Shown here: positions 1 to 5,947 of the stretch, one piece after another
Numbering within the stretch: the first letter of the stretch is position 1
Layout: every line of letters begins with the position of its first letter
Source of the DNA: Magnetococcales bacterium
GTDB taxonomy: Bacteria; Pseudomonadota; Magnetococcia; Magnetococcales; JADFYX01
Direction: 5' to 3'
Length of the DNA: 6,618 bases
Assembly (NCBI GenBank): GCA_015232795.1
Contig: JADFYX010000138.1
Coordinates: forward strand, 1 to 6,618
Position numbers and translations under genes: made by a program
The notes under the pieces: generated by a model
Told to the model about the DNA's origin: nothing
Database searches by the model: none
The model's input: the letters and a program-made list of their open reading frames with translations, nothing else

Positions 1-1
1 C

Positions 2-49
2 ATCATGGAGATTATCGGCATACCTACTGCACCCCCAATGGTCCCATAA
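2..49 (+). CDS. Possible 3' end of an upstream gene (reading frame uncertain)
   Basis: The 75 bases before the first full gene are open in all three + frames at the left edge, so the frame cannot be fixed. The frame ending in TAA at 47-49 (tail ...EIIGIPTAPPMVP) is preferred because its codons look like those of the neighbours and it leaves a 26-nt gap with a clean Shine-Dalgarno before the next start. The frames ending at 58-60 and 72-74 are alternatives. No domain can be recognised in so short a tail. A small oxidase subunit or a cytochrome c would fit the position, but nothing in the sequence shows this. Confidence 0.25.
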   Translation: MMEIIGIPTAPPMVP

Positions 50-60
50 ATTCTTGGTGA

Positions 61-66
61 AAGGAG
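61..66 (+). promoter_or_regulatory. Shine-Dalgarno site of the subunit II gene
   Basis: AAGGAG lies 9 nt before the ATG at 76, a normal spacing that supports this start over the second in-frame ATG at 85. Confidence 0.7.
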
Positions 67-75
67 AATCTTAAC

Positions 76-612
76 ATGAGTATTATGCCCCCATCACAAA
101 GGATTTGGTGGAATGAGCCGATTCATAAAATTGAAATCACCTGGGTGATCATTGCCCTGCTTTGGTGTCTTGTTCTGTTCCTATGGATGCCTTATTGGCA
201 TGTCTATGGAAAACAGAACCTTTCCAACGAATCATACAAGACAACTGCTGAACTCTTTGAAGCAAAAACTCAGAACATGGTTTCAAAATATACTGTGCGT
301 ACTGAGACAGATGCTGAAATTCCTGTTGTAGCACCTCCTGCTGGAAGTGATGTTTATCTTTTGGGCCGTTTATGGGAGTGGTGGCCAATTTTGGAGCTAG
401 AAAAGGGCAAAAGTTATCGTCTACACATGTCCTCTCTTGATTATCAACATGGTTTTTCACTACAGCCAGTAAATATTAATCTACAGATTCTGCCACAATA
501 TGAGACTGTTATTACCCTTACTCCAAGTAAAGCGGGTGAATATGGTGTTATTTGTAATGAATACTGTGGTATTGGTCACCACCAAATGCTAGGTAAAATC
601 ATCGTTAAATAA
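76..612 (+). CDS. Heme-copper oxidase/NO reductase subunit II with CuA site (CoxB / NorS-like)
   Basis: Electron-entry subunit of a heme-copper enzyme: its binuclear CuA centre takes electrons from a periplasmic cytochrome c or cupredoxin and passes them to subunit I. At 178 residues it is short, like subunit II of ba3-type enzymes. It has one N-terminal membrane anchor (about residues 21-39) instead of two, a linker, then a cupredoxin domain (about 90-178). All CuA ligands are present: H125 (in QHGF), C160, E162 (backbone ligand position), C164, H168 and M171, in the pattern CNEYCGIGHHQM. The Trp-rich WEWWP stretch (100-104) sits where the electron-entry aromatic patch is expected. Subunit I follows after 23 nt, and the order II then I matches both ba3 operons and norSY. 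Family assignment is firm. Whether the complex reduces O2 or NO depends on subunit I, whose active site suggests NO. Confidence 0.93.
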   Translation: MSIMPPSQRIWWNEPIHKIEITWVIIALLWCLVLFLWMPYWHVYGKQNLSNESYKTTAELFEAKTQNMVSKYTVRTETDAEIPVVAPPAGSDVYLLGRLWEWWPILELEKGKSYRLHMSSLDYQHGFSLQPVNINLQILPQYETVITLTPSKAGEYGVICNEYCGIGHHQMLGKIIVK

Positions 613-620
613 TCCGAAGT

Positions 621-626
621 AAGGAG
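621..626 (+). promoter_or_regulatory. Shine-Dalgarno site of the subunit I gene
   Basis: AAGGAG lies 9 nt before the ATG at 636, in the 23-nt gap after subunit II. It gives independent, strong initiation within the same operon. Confidence 0.7.
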
Positions 627-635
627 CAAAGTAAA

Positions 636-2372
636 ATGGCTGTCAACATGTTTCGACGGTGCCCTGATTCGGGCCTGTATTTTCATAAATCTGCTGAGTC
701 TTTGATGAAAGCTCATGCAGTACTTGGTGTAGTATTTCTACTCATCGGTGGTATCTTTGGTCTGCTTGTTGCCTTAACACGCGCACCTGGTATCCATCTT
801 CTCGATGCAGAAACTTTCTATATGGCTCTTACCACTCACGGTACGGCTATTCTTATTTTCTGGATCATCGCGTTTGAAATGGCTGTTCTCTATTTTGCCT
901 CGTCAACTCTGTTGCGCTGCCGTCCGGCAACGCCAGCAATTGGTTGGCTGGGTTTTATACTTATGCTGCTAGGTTCCGTCATTACTACTATTGCCTTTTT
1001 CCGTGGCAACTCTAGTGTGATGTTCACCTCTTATGTTCCCATGCCAGCGGAACCGATTTTCTACCTCGGACTTATCTTGTTCGCGGTTGGAGCATTGATC
1101 GGCTGCTTTATCTTTTTGGGTACATTGGTGGTTGCTAAGGCTGAGAAAACCTATGATGGCTCTGTTCCTCTGGTTACCTTTGGTGCTTTGGTTGCAACAA
1201 TTATTGCGGTTTTCACCATCGCATCCGGTGCTGTCATCCTCATTCCAACACTGCTATGGTCCATGGGATTCATCTCCAACATCGACCCAGCTATGTATCG
1301 TGTTATTTGGTGGGCTTTGGGTCACTCTTCACAACAGATTAATGTTGCTGCTCACGTCTCTATCTGGTATGCGATTGCAGCTATTGTGTTTGGTGCCAAG
1401 CCAATGTCAGAGAAAGTTAGCCGTGGCGCATTCTTGCTCTACATTCTCTTCTTGCAGTTGGCTTCTGCTCATCACATCCTTACAGATCCAGGCATCAGCT
1501 CAACATGGAAAGTCTTCAATACCAGCTATGCTATGTACTTAGCTGTTCTTGCTAGTATGATCCACGGTTTGACAGTTCCTGGTTGTATTGAAGTTGCACA
1601 ACGTAAAAAAGGCTACACAAACGGTCTGTTTGAGTGGTTGCGTAAAGCTCCATGGGATAACCCAGTATTCTCCGGTATGTTTATGTCTCTAATCATCTTT
1701 GGTTTCATCGGTGGTATCACTGGTGTGGTCATGGGTACAGAGCAGATCAACCTGATCATCCATAATACCATCTTCGTTCCTGCTCACTTCCACGCTACAG
1801 TGGCAGTTGGTACGACCTTGGCATTTATGGCCATCACGTTCTTCCTCATTCCTGTTGTCTTCCGTCGTAAGTTGATCTGGCCTACATTGTGTAAATGGCA
1901 GCCTTATCTCTTTGCTGGTGGTATGACCATCATGATTCTGCTTCTTTTGGGTGCAGGAACACTTGGTGTACCTCGTCGTCACTGGGATGTAAACTTTACC
2001 GATGCAGCTCTACAGTTTGAGTTTGCAGGTACTGCTATTAGTATGCTTGGTATGGCTGTTGTAGGTTCCATCATCGGTTCTATCGGTGGTGCTCTCTTCT
2101 GCCTAATTGCTGTAGGTTCCCTGATTTTTGGTGAAAAACTGGACAAGGGTGCAACCTTCCTATCCAGCTTTGGTTTCCCAATGGCAGCCTCAAGCTATGA
2201 TATTGCAAAGCCAGATAAGTTGGAGTTGGCACCTATTGAAGATACCGGACACGGTGGTGAAGCTACAGAAGCCAAAGGCACGTTCGTGCTGGCACTGGTC
2301 TTCTTGGCAACATTCGTGATCTACTTCTTCATTAACGCCAAATATCTATCTTCACTTTGGCCAATGTCGTAA
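636..2372 (+). CDS. Heme-copper subunit I lacking the active-site Tyr; probable NO reductase (NorY/sNOR-like)
   Basis: Catalytic membrane subunit (578 residues, about 13 hydrophobic helices, as in B-family ba3 enzymes). All expected metal ligands are visible: H68 in TTHG (low-spin heme), H230 (CuB, helix VI), H279-H280 (CuB, helix VII) and H384/H386 in AHFH (high-spin and low-spin heme). The stretch DPGISSTWK (284-292) is a B-family hallmark. The oddity is helix VI: where oxygen reductases have HPEVY or HPIVY, this reads HSSQQ, so the Tyr that cross-links to a CuB His is Gln (Q234). Loss of this Tyr is characteristic of NO reductases derived from oxygen reductases. In ammonia oxidisers the sNOR genes norS-norY lie next to senC, as do comparable genes here. 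The preferred reading is a CuA-linked NO reductase (2 NO + 2 e- + 2 H+ to N2O + H2O). An O2 reductase with a different radical donor remains possible. Heme-copper family assignment is certain, the NO reductase reading moderate. Confidence 0.93.
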   Translation: MAVNMFRRCPDSGLYFHKSAESLMKAHAVLGVVFLLIGGIFGLLVALTRAPGIHLLDAETFYMALTTHGTAILIFWIIAFEMAVLYFASSTLLRCRPATPAIGWLGFILMLLGSVITTIAFFRGNSSVMFTSYVPMPAEPIFYLGLILFAVGALIGCFIFLGTLVVAKAEKTYDGSVPLVTFGALVATIIAVFTIASGAVILIPTLLWSMGFISNIDPAMYRVIWWALGHSSQQINVAAHVSIWYAIAAIVFGAKPMSEKVSRGAFLLYILFLQLASAHHILTDPGISSTWKVFNTSYAMYLAVLASMIHGLTVPGCIEVAQRKKGYTNGLFEWLRKAPWDNPVFSGMFMSLIIFGFIGGITGVVMGTEQINLIIHNTIFVPAHFHATVAVGTTLAFMAITFFLIPVVFRRKLIWPTLCKWQPYLFAGGMTIMILLLLGAGTLGVPRRHWDVNFTDAALQFEFAGTAISMLGMAVVGSIIGSIGGALFCLIAVGSLIFGEKLDKGATFLSSFGFPMAASSYDIAKPDKLELAPIEDTGHGGEATEAKGTFVLALVFLATFVIYFFINAKYLSSLWPMS

Positions 2373-2384
2373 GATTTAAGAATA

Positions 2385-2428
2385 AAGAGGGCGAACAATC
2401 CTGTTCGCCCTCTTGTTTTATAATTTTT
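2385..2428 (+). terminator. Intrinsic terminator after the subunit II-I operon
   Basis: A perfect 13-bp stem (2385-2397 pairing with 2402-2414, core GAGGGCGAACA) closes a 4-nt loop ATCC and is followed by the T-rich run GTTTTATAATTTTT. It starts 12 nt after the subunit I stop codon and separates this operon from ctaB. Confidence 0.92.
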
Positions 2429-2443
2429 GTTGCATGTCAGGTA

Positions 2444-2473
2444 TTGATATTATCCTAGAGTCGGTAGTTTAAG
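2444..2473 (+). promoter_or_regulatory. Weak candidate sigma70-type promoter for ctaB-sco
   Basis: TTGATA (2444-2449, five of six to the -35 consensus) and TTTAAG (2468-2473, four of six to the -10) are separated by 18 nt. A promoter is expected here because a strong terminator lies just upstream. The -10 match is poor and the exact site is uncertain. Confidence 0.25.
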
Positions 2474-2507
2474 AACAAGGCAACAGCCGTTTCCGGGATA
2501 ATATTAA
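2444..2507 (+). repeat. Inverted repeat in the ctaB leader
   Basis: TTGATATTATCC (2444-2455) can pair with GGATAATATTAA (2496-2507): 12 bp with one G-U, enclosing 40 nt that contain a small GGC-AACA-GCC hairpin (2479-2488). The right arm ends 6 nt before the AAGGG ribosome-binding site. It could be an operator or an mRNA structure; no known riboswitch class was recognised. Confidence 0.4.
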
Positions 2508-2530
2508 CATTCTAAGGGTTGCTCGATAAC

Positions 2531-3397
2531 ATGGTCAGTTTGGCGAAACAGATTTTAGTTCTCTTTAAGCTTCGTATTGGTGTTGCGATGTTGGTAACAA
2601 CCGGTATGGGCGTGGCAGCGACCCCAGGACCATCTCCCACTTTTGTGCAGATGTTGGTTCTTCTAACCGCTGTTCTGTTAGCGGCTGGAGCAGCAGGTGG
2701 TCTGAACCACTATTATGATTCAGATATTGATGCGCGTATGAAGAGGACCAGTAATCGTCCTTTTGTTACTGGTGCTTTAACTAAACACCCTTTATGGTTG
2801 GTACTGTTTGCTGCACTTTTAATGCTTCCTGTATTGGCTGTTGCTTATACTATCAATACATTAGCTGCTGTTTTTGTATTTTCTGGTGCTTTTTTTTACG
2901 GCATTGTTTATACAGTTTGGTTAAAGCGTCGTACTTGGTTAAATATTGTTATTGGCGGTTTGGCAGGAAGTTTTGCTGTTTTAGCTGGTACTGCTGCGGT
3001 AAATCCTGAACTAAACCCTCTAGCACTCTCCTTGGCGTTTGTCCTCTTTCTTTGGACTCCACCCCACTTTTGGAGTTTAGCTATTGCTATCAAAGATGAA
3101 TATCTAGAAGCAGGTGTGCCTATGTTACCTGTTGTTGCTGGTCCGGCTAGAGCAGCTCAAGCGGTATTGGCAAACACGGTACTGTTGGTTTCAGCATCTA
3201 TATTGCCGGTGTTTTTTGGTTTGGGATGGGTCTATCTTGTAGGGGCAATGCTTGGTGGTGGGTTCTTTCTCTACAGAAGTATAAAGCTTGTGCAAAATCC
3301 TGTTCCGGCTGTTGCAATGGGAAGTTTCAGGGCATCACTTGTTCAATTAGGGCTATTTTTGGTTGCTGCTTCTTTAGACGGGATTTTTTTTGCGTAA
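2531..3397 (+). CDS. ctaB: Protoheme IX farnesyltransferase (heme O synthase), UbiA family
   Basis: Integral membrane enzyme that adds a farnesyl group to heme B to make heme O, the precursor of heme A and cofactor of heme-copper enzymes. Both Asp-rich UbiA prenyl-diphosphate-binding motifs are seen. Counting from the ATG at 2531, NHYYDSDID begins at N59, with D63 and D67, followed by RMKRTSNRP. The heme O synthase signature WTPPHFWSLAI begins at W175, followed by KDEY and AGVPMLP. Length (288 residues) and about nine hydrophobic helices fit the family. The ATG at 2531 is chosen because AAGGG (2514-2518) sits 12 nt before it. An in-frame TTG at 2519 directly abuts AAGGG and would add only MLDN. 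The stop overlaps the start of the next gene. Its place beside a heme-copper enzyme suggests that enzyme carries heme O or A. No heme A synthase is visible here. The product is also called CyoE. Confidence 0.95.
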   Translation: MVSLAKQILVLFKLRIGVAMLVTTGMGVAATPGPSPTFVQMLVLLTAVLLAAGAAGGLNHYYDSDIDARMKRTSNRPFVTGALTKHPLWLVLFAALLMLPVLAVAYTINTLAAVFVFSGAFFYGIVYTVWLKRRTWLNIVIGGLAGSFAVLAGTAAVNPELNPLALSLAFVLFLWTPPHFWSLAIAIKDEYLEAGVPMLPVVAGPARAAQAVLANTVLLVSASILPVFFGLGWVYLVGAMLGGGFFLYRSIKLVQNPVPAVAMGSFRASLVQLGLFLVAASLDGIFFA

Positions 3398-4232
3398 CAT
3401 AAAATTAATATACAAATCTGTTTTTATCCAACCACTCCTAGCACTTCTTGTCGCTTCACTCTTTTTGTTAATCCCAAAAGATATTCAGGCAAAGACTGTT
3501 GCTTTTGATCCAGATGAGGCTCTGCAATTAAGTCGAGATGCCATAGGACGCCAAATAGATTCCTATACCTTTCGCAATCGTGCAGGACGGCAGTTAAAAC
3601 TTCTCGATATTACAAAAGAAAAACCCTATATTTTAAGTTTGGTCTATACCAGCTGTTATCATACCTGCTCTGTAGCAACCCGTTCTTTGGCAGATATTGT
3701 TGAAAAAGCCAGGGATACCTATGGCAGTGATAGTTTTAATGTTGTGACCATAGGTTTTGATACCCGTTTTGATAAACCCAGAACTATGAACAGTTTTGCC
3801 AAGCAGCAAGATTTAGAAAATGAAGCAAACTGGTATTTTTTAAGTGGTACTAAGAAGACGGTCGAAAAACTAATAAAAAATGTTGGCTTTACCTATCTAC
3901 CATCTCCAAGGGGGTTTGACCATCTTGTGCAGGCTACTGTTGTGGCAGCAGATGGTAAAATATACCGTCAGGTATATGGTGAGACAATCCCAACGCCATT
4001 GTTATTGGAGCCACTAAAAGAGTTGATTTTAGGGCAGCCACCAGCAGCAGAAACTCTGGTTGAAAATGTAATTCGGAAGGTCCGTTTTTTTTGTACAAGT
4101 TATGATCCTACTCAAGATGCTTACCGTTTTGATTTTTCACTATTTATAGGGATGTTTATTGGGGGGACGATAATTTTAACGGGCTTTTATACGGTTTTTA
4201 TAGAAATTCGTAAAAATAAAAGACTTTCCTAA
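3390..4232 (+). CDS. SCO1/SenC-family copper chaperone with C-terminal membrane helix
   Basis: Membrane-anchored thioredoxin-fold protein that delivers copper to, or reduces, the CuA site of subunit II. It has an N-terminal signal anchor (about 11-29), a SCO domain (about 50-215) and a second hydrophobic helix near the C-terminus (about 249-271), an architecture common in SCO proteins of B-family-type clusters. The copper-binding residues are C89 and C93 in TSCYHTC, and H178 in GFDHLV. The start is TTG at 3390: a frame stop (TAG, 3375-3377) lies just upstream, no ATG precedes the signal anchor, and GGGA (3380-3383) gives a weak Shine-Dalgarno. The gene overlaps ctaB by 8 nt, so translation is probably coupled. 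Another conserved-looking Cys, C235 in RFFCTSYDP, precedes the C-terminal helix. Family assignment is firm; substrate preference is inferred from its neighbours. Confidence 0.92.
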   Translation: MRNIKLIYKSVFIQPLLALLVASLFLLIPKDIQAKTVAFDPDEALQLSRDAIGRQIDSYTFRNRAGRQLKLLDITKEKPYILSLVYTSCYHTCSVATRSLADIVEKARDTYGSDSFNVVTIGFDTRFDKPRTMNSFAKQQDLENEANWYFLSGTKKTVEKLIKNVGFTYLPSPRGFDHLVQATVVAADGKIYRQVYGETIPTPLLLEPLKELILGQPPAAETLVENVIRKVRFFCTSYDPTQDAYRFDFSLFIGMFIGGTIILTGFYTVFIEIRKNKRLS

Positions 4233-4335
4233 TTCAATTTGGTATAGACTGGCAAAATTAATAATTTAATAGTTTCAACATACAGGTTGTATAAGCAGTT
4301 AAACTCCCCCAGTATTTGTAGCTATTTTCAATACC
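4233..4335. other. AT-rich intergenic stretch without a recognised gene
   Basis: The region between sco and the cytochrome b fusion gene (191 nt in all) has no convincing reading frame. This upstream part holds only weak AT-rich palindromes, such as AAATTA-A-TAATTT at 4255-4267 and ATACA-GGT-TGTAT near 4280. No GC-rich hairpin with a T-tract marks the end of the ctaB-sco transcript. Confidence 0.6.
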
Positions 4336-4349
4336 TTGATCTTAATCAT
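4336..4349 (+). promoter_or_regulatory. Probable FNR/DNR-type regulator box
   Basis: TTGAT-CTTA-ATCAT matches the FNR/ANR/DNR consensus TTGAT-N4-ATCAA at nine of ten positions. Its centre (4342.5) lies 41.5 nt before the start site inferred from the downstream -10 box, the classic class II activator position. Regulators binding this consensus respond to lack of oxygen (FNR, ANR) or to NO (DNR, NNR). Which one acts here cannot be told. Confidence 0.6.
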
Positions 4350-4370
4350 TTCTTCTTGTTTATAAGAAGC

Positions 4371-4388
4371 GTATATTTAAAAATATAC
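4371..4388 (+). promoter_or_regulatory. -10 region within an 18-nt palindrome
   Basis: TATATT (4372-4377) is a good -10 element for a start near 4384, correctly spaced from the FNR-like box. It lies inside a perfect palindrome, GTATATTT-AA-AAATATAC, which could be incidental or an operator. A second hairpin, CTTCTT-GTTTAT-AAGAAG (4352-4369), fills the spacer. An alternative promoter would be TTGATC (4336) with the extended -10 TGTTTATAA (4357-4365). Confidence 0.45.
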
Positions 4389-4409
4389 TTTTACCATGCA
4401 AATTTTTTT

Positions 4410-4413
4410 GGAG
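4410..4413 (+). promoter_or_regulatory. Shine-Dalgarno site that supports a TTG start
   Basis: GGAG lies 10 nt before the TTG at 4424. The next in-frame ATG falls at residue 69, after the first transmembrane helix, so TTG is the likely start. Confidence 0.6.
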
Positions 4414-4423
4414 TTCTAAATCC

Positions 4424-5947
4424 TTGGAAAAAATAAGAAATGCAAGTAACTATGCCGTGCTTGCTATTGAGCAGTGGTTTAACCGGGTTTTTGGCAATAA
4501 TCTAAATCCCTTTTATCACCTCGGCTCACTATCATTTTACTTTTTTTGGATAATTTTGGTCTCTGGGATATATGTTTTTGTCCTGTTTGAGACCAACGTA
4601 GCTGGTGCATTTAATTCTGTTGAGTATATGACCAATGAACAGTGGTGGTTGGCTGGTATTATGCGCAGTCTCCATCGTTATGCATCTGATGCGGTAATTA
4701 TCACTATCTTTTTGCACATGTGGCGCGAGTTTTCCCGTGATCGCTATCGGGGTGTACGTTGGTTCTCTTGGTTTACAGGAGTACCAACATTATGGATGGT
4801 GGTGATGTTGGGAATTTCTGGCTATTGGTTGGTTTGGGATATGTTGGCCCAATATATCGCCATTGCCACATCAGAGTTAATAGATTGGATTCCTATGGTT
4901 CCAGGAGCCATGGTATTTAATTTTCTCGATGGCCAAGTATCTGATAGATTTTTTACCTTGATGGCATTTTTACATCTTTTAGGGCTGCCTGTCGGCTTGG
5001 TATTTCTTTTATGGACCCACGTAAGCCGTATAAGTCAGATAGACTTTTATCCACCACGGGCATTGGCTATTGGCAGTTTGTTAGCGTTGGTCATTCTCTC
5101 TCTATTAAAACCAGCCGTAAGTCACGAAGCAGCCCAACTAACACAATCACCCACAATTTTACATCTAGACTGGTTTTATCTCAATATTTATCCCCTCGTT
5201 GATCTTTTGGGACCGGGCATAGCATGGGCTATATCTACAGGGGTAACAGTTTTATTGATTATTCTGCCTTGGCTACCATCCAGAGGTGAAAAACCTCGTG
5301 CTGAAATCAACCTTGAGCACTGTAACGGTTGTGGTCAGTGTGCAAAAGATTGCCCTTATGGTGCGATTACAATGCAAAAACGCACAGATGGCAGAAAATA
5401 TGAGTTTGAACCACGTATGGAGGATTCTCTGTGTACCGCATGTGGTATATGTACCGGTTCATGTGTCTCTTCCAGTCCTTTTAGAATGGGCAAAGAGACT
5501 TTGAAGTCAGGTATCGAGATGCCTTGGTATGGTGCCAACGATCTCCGCGATAAAACCAGAGACGGTTTGGCAGCACTTAGTGATAAATCAAAAATTATTG
5601 TTTTTGGCTGTGAAAATAGCTTGGGTGTCGAAAGACTAAAAGATTCAGGAACTGCTGCCGTGGTAATGCCATGTGTCGGTATGTTGCCTCCTACACTTTT
5701 AGATTATGCTCTAAAAAATGGTGCTGATGGTGTATTTATCACCGGATGTCGTGAAGGGGACTGTTTTCAGCGTTTTGGCAACCGCTGGACCCAAGCAAGG
5801 GTTTCTGGAGAACGTGAGCCTCATATGCTCAAAAGGACTGCAAAAGAGAAGGTGGTCGTATTTTGGGGGGCTAAATCTGAGTTTAATGAGTTGCGTGAAA
5901 CTGTGAAAGATTATCGCCTTGGTCTTAAGGAGGGAGCAGAAACATGA
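4424..5947 (+). CDS. Cytochrome b - 2x[4Fe-4S] ferredoxin - MvhD fusion protein
   Basis: A single 507-residue redox chain. Residues 1-205 are a cytochrome b/b6 N-terminal domain (four helices) with heme ligands H84/H98 and H184/H199; the 15-residue step in the second pair is b6-like. Residues 206-285 resemble subunit IV, with LDWF (248-251) where the Qo motif PEWY is expected. Residues 295-350 form a two-cluster ferredoxin: C300, C303, C306, C310 and C337, C340, C343, C347. Residues about 390-495 form an MvhD/FrhD-type iron-sulfur domain with C396, C417 and GCREGDC (C442, C447), followed by the GN...R pattern. MvhD normally relays electrons between hydrogenase or other donors and heterodisulfide reductase. 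Here it is tied to a membrane cytochrome b, so the protein probably moves electrons between the quinone pool and a cytoplasmic Hdr-like or ferredoxin partner; direction is unknown. There is no Rieske protein nearby. The start is TTG, supported by GGAG. The stop overlaps the next gene by 4 nt. Domain calls are firm; the physiological role is inferred. Confidence 0.9.
   Translation: MEKIRNASNYAVLAIEQWFNRVFGNNLNPFYHLGSLSFYFFWIILVSGIYVFVLFETNVAGAFNSVEYMTNEQWWLAGIMRSLHRYASDAVIITIFLHMWREFSRDRYRGVRWFSWFTGVPTLWMVVMLGISGYWLVWDMLAQYIAIATSELIDWIPMVPGAMVFNFLDGQVSDRFFTLMAFLHLLGLPVGLVFLLWTHVSRISQIDFYPPRALAIGSLLALVILSLLKPAVSHEAAQLTQSPTILHLDWFYLNIYPLVDLLGPGIAWAISTGVTVLLIILPWLPSRGEKPRAEINLEHCNGCGQCAKDCPYGAITMQKRTDGRKYEFEPRMEDSLCTACGICTGSCVSSSPFRMGKETLKSGIEMPWYGANDLRDKTRDGLAALSDKSKIIVFGCENSLGVERLKDSGTAAVVMPCVGMLPPTLLDYALKNGADGVFITGCREGDCFQRFGNRWTQARVSGEREPHMLKRTAKEKVVVFWGAKSEFNELRETVKDYRLGLKEGAET
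5927..5933 (+). promoter_or_regulatory. Strong Shine-Dalgarno within the fusion gene's end
   Basis: AAGGAGG lies 10 nt before the ATG at 5944, inside the last codons of the fusion gene. With the ATGA overlap it indicates coupled but strong translation of the small downstream protein. Confidence 0.7.

Noticed and set aside
149..460. 103-codon open frame on the minus strand
   Set aside because: It lies wholly inside the subunit II gene, whose CuA motif proves the + strand frame. No ribosome-binding site or family resemblance.
1132..1542. 136-codon + strand frame within subunit I
   Set aside because: It overlaps the region encoding helices V-VII and the CuB ligands of subunit I in another frame; Leu/Ser/Cys-rich composition is typical of an out-of-frame reading of membrane-helix codons.
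2519..2530. TTG start for ctaB at 2519
   Set aside because: AAGGG directly abuts this TTG, leaving no spacer; ATG at 2531 has a usable 12-nt spacing and fits family N-termini.
4352..4369. Hairpin CTTCTT-GTTTAT-AAGAAG as a terminator for sco
   Set aside because: It is short and AT-rich and has no T-tract after it. It sits in the promoter spacer of the next gene.
4396..4419. Seven-codon leader frame ATG...TAA before the fusion gene
   Set aside because: It has no ribosome-binding site and covers the fusion gene's own Shine-Dalgarno; its content is not that of an attenuator.
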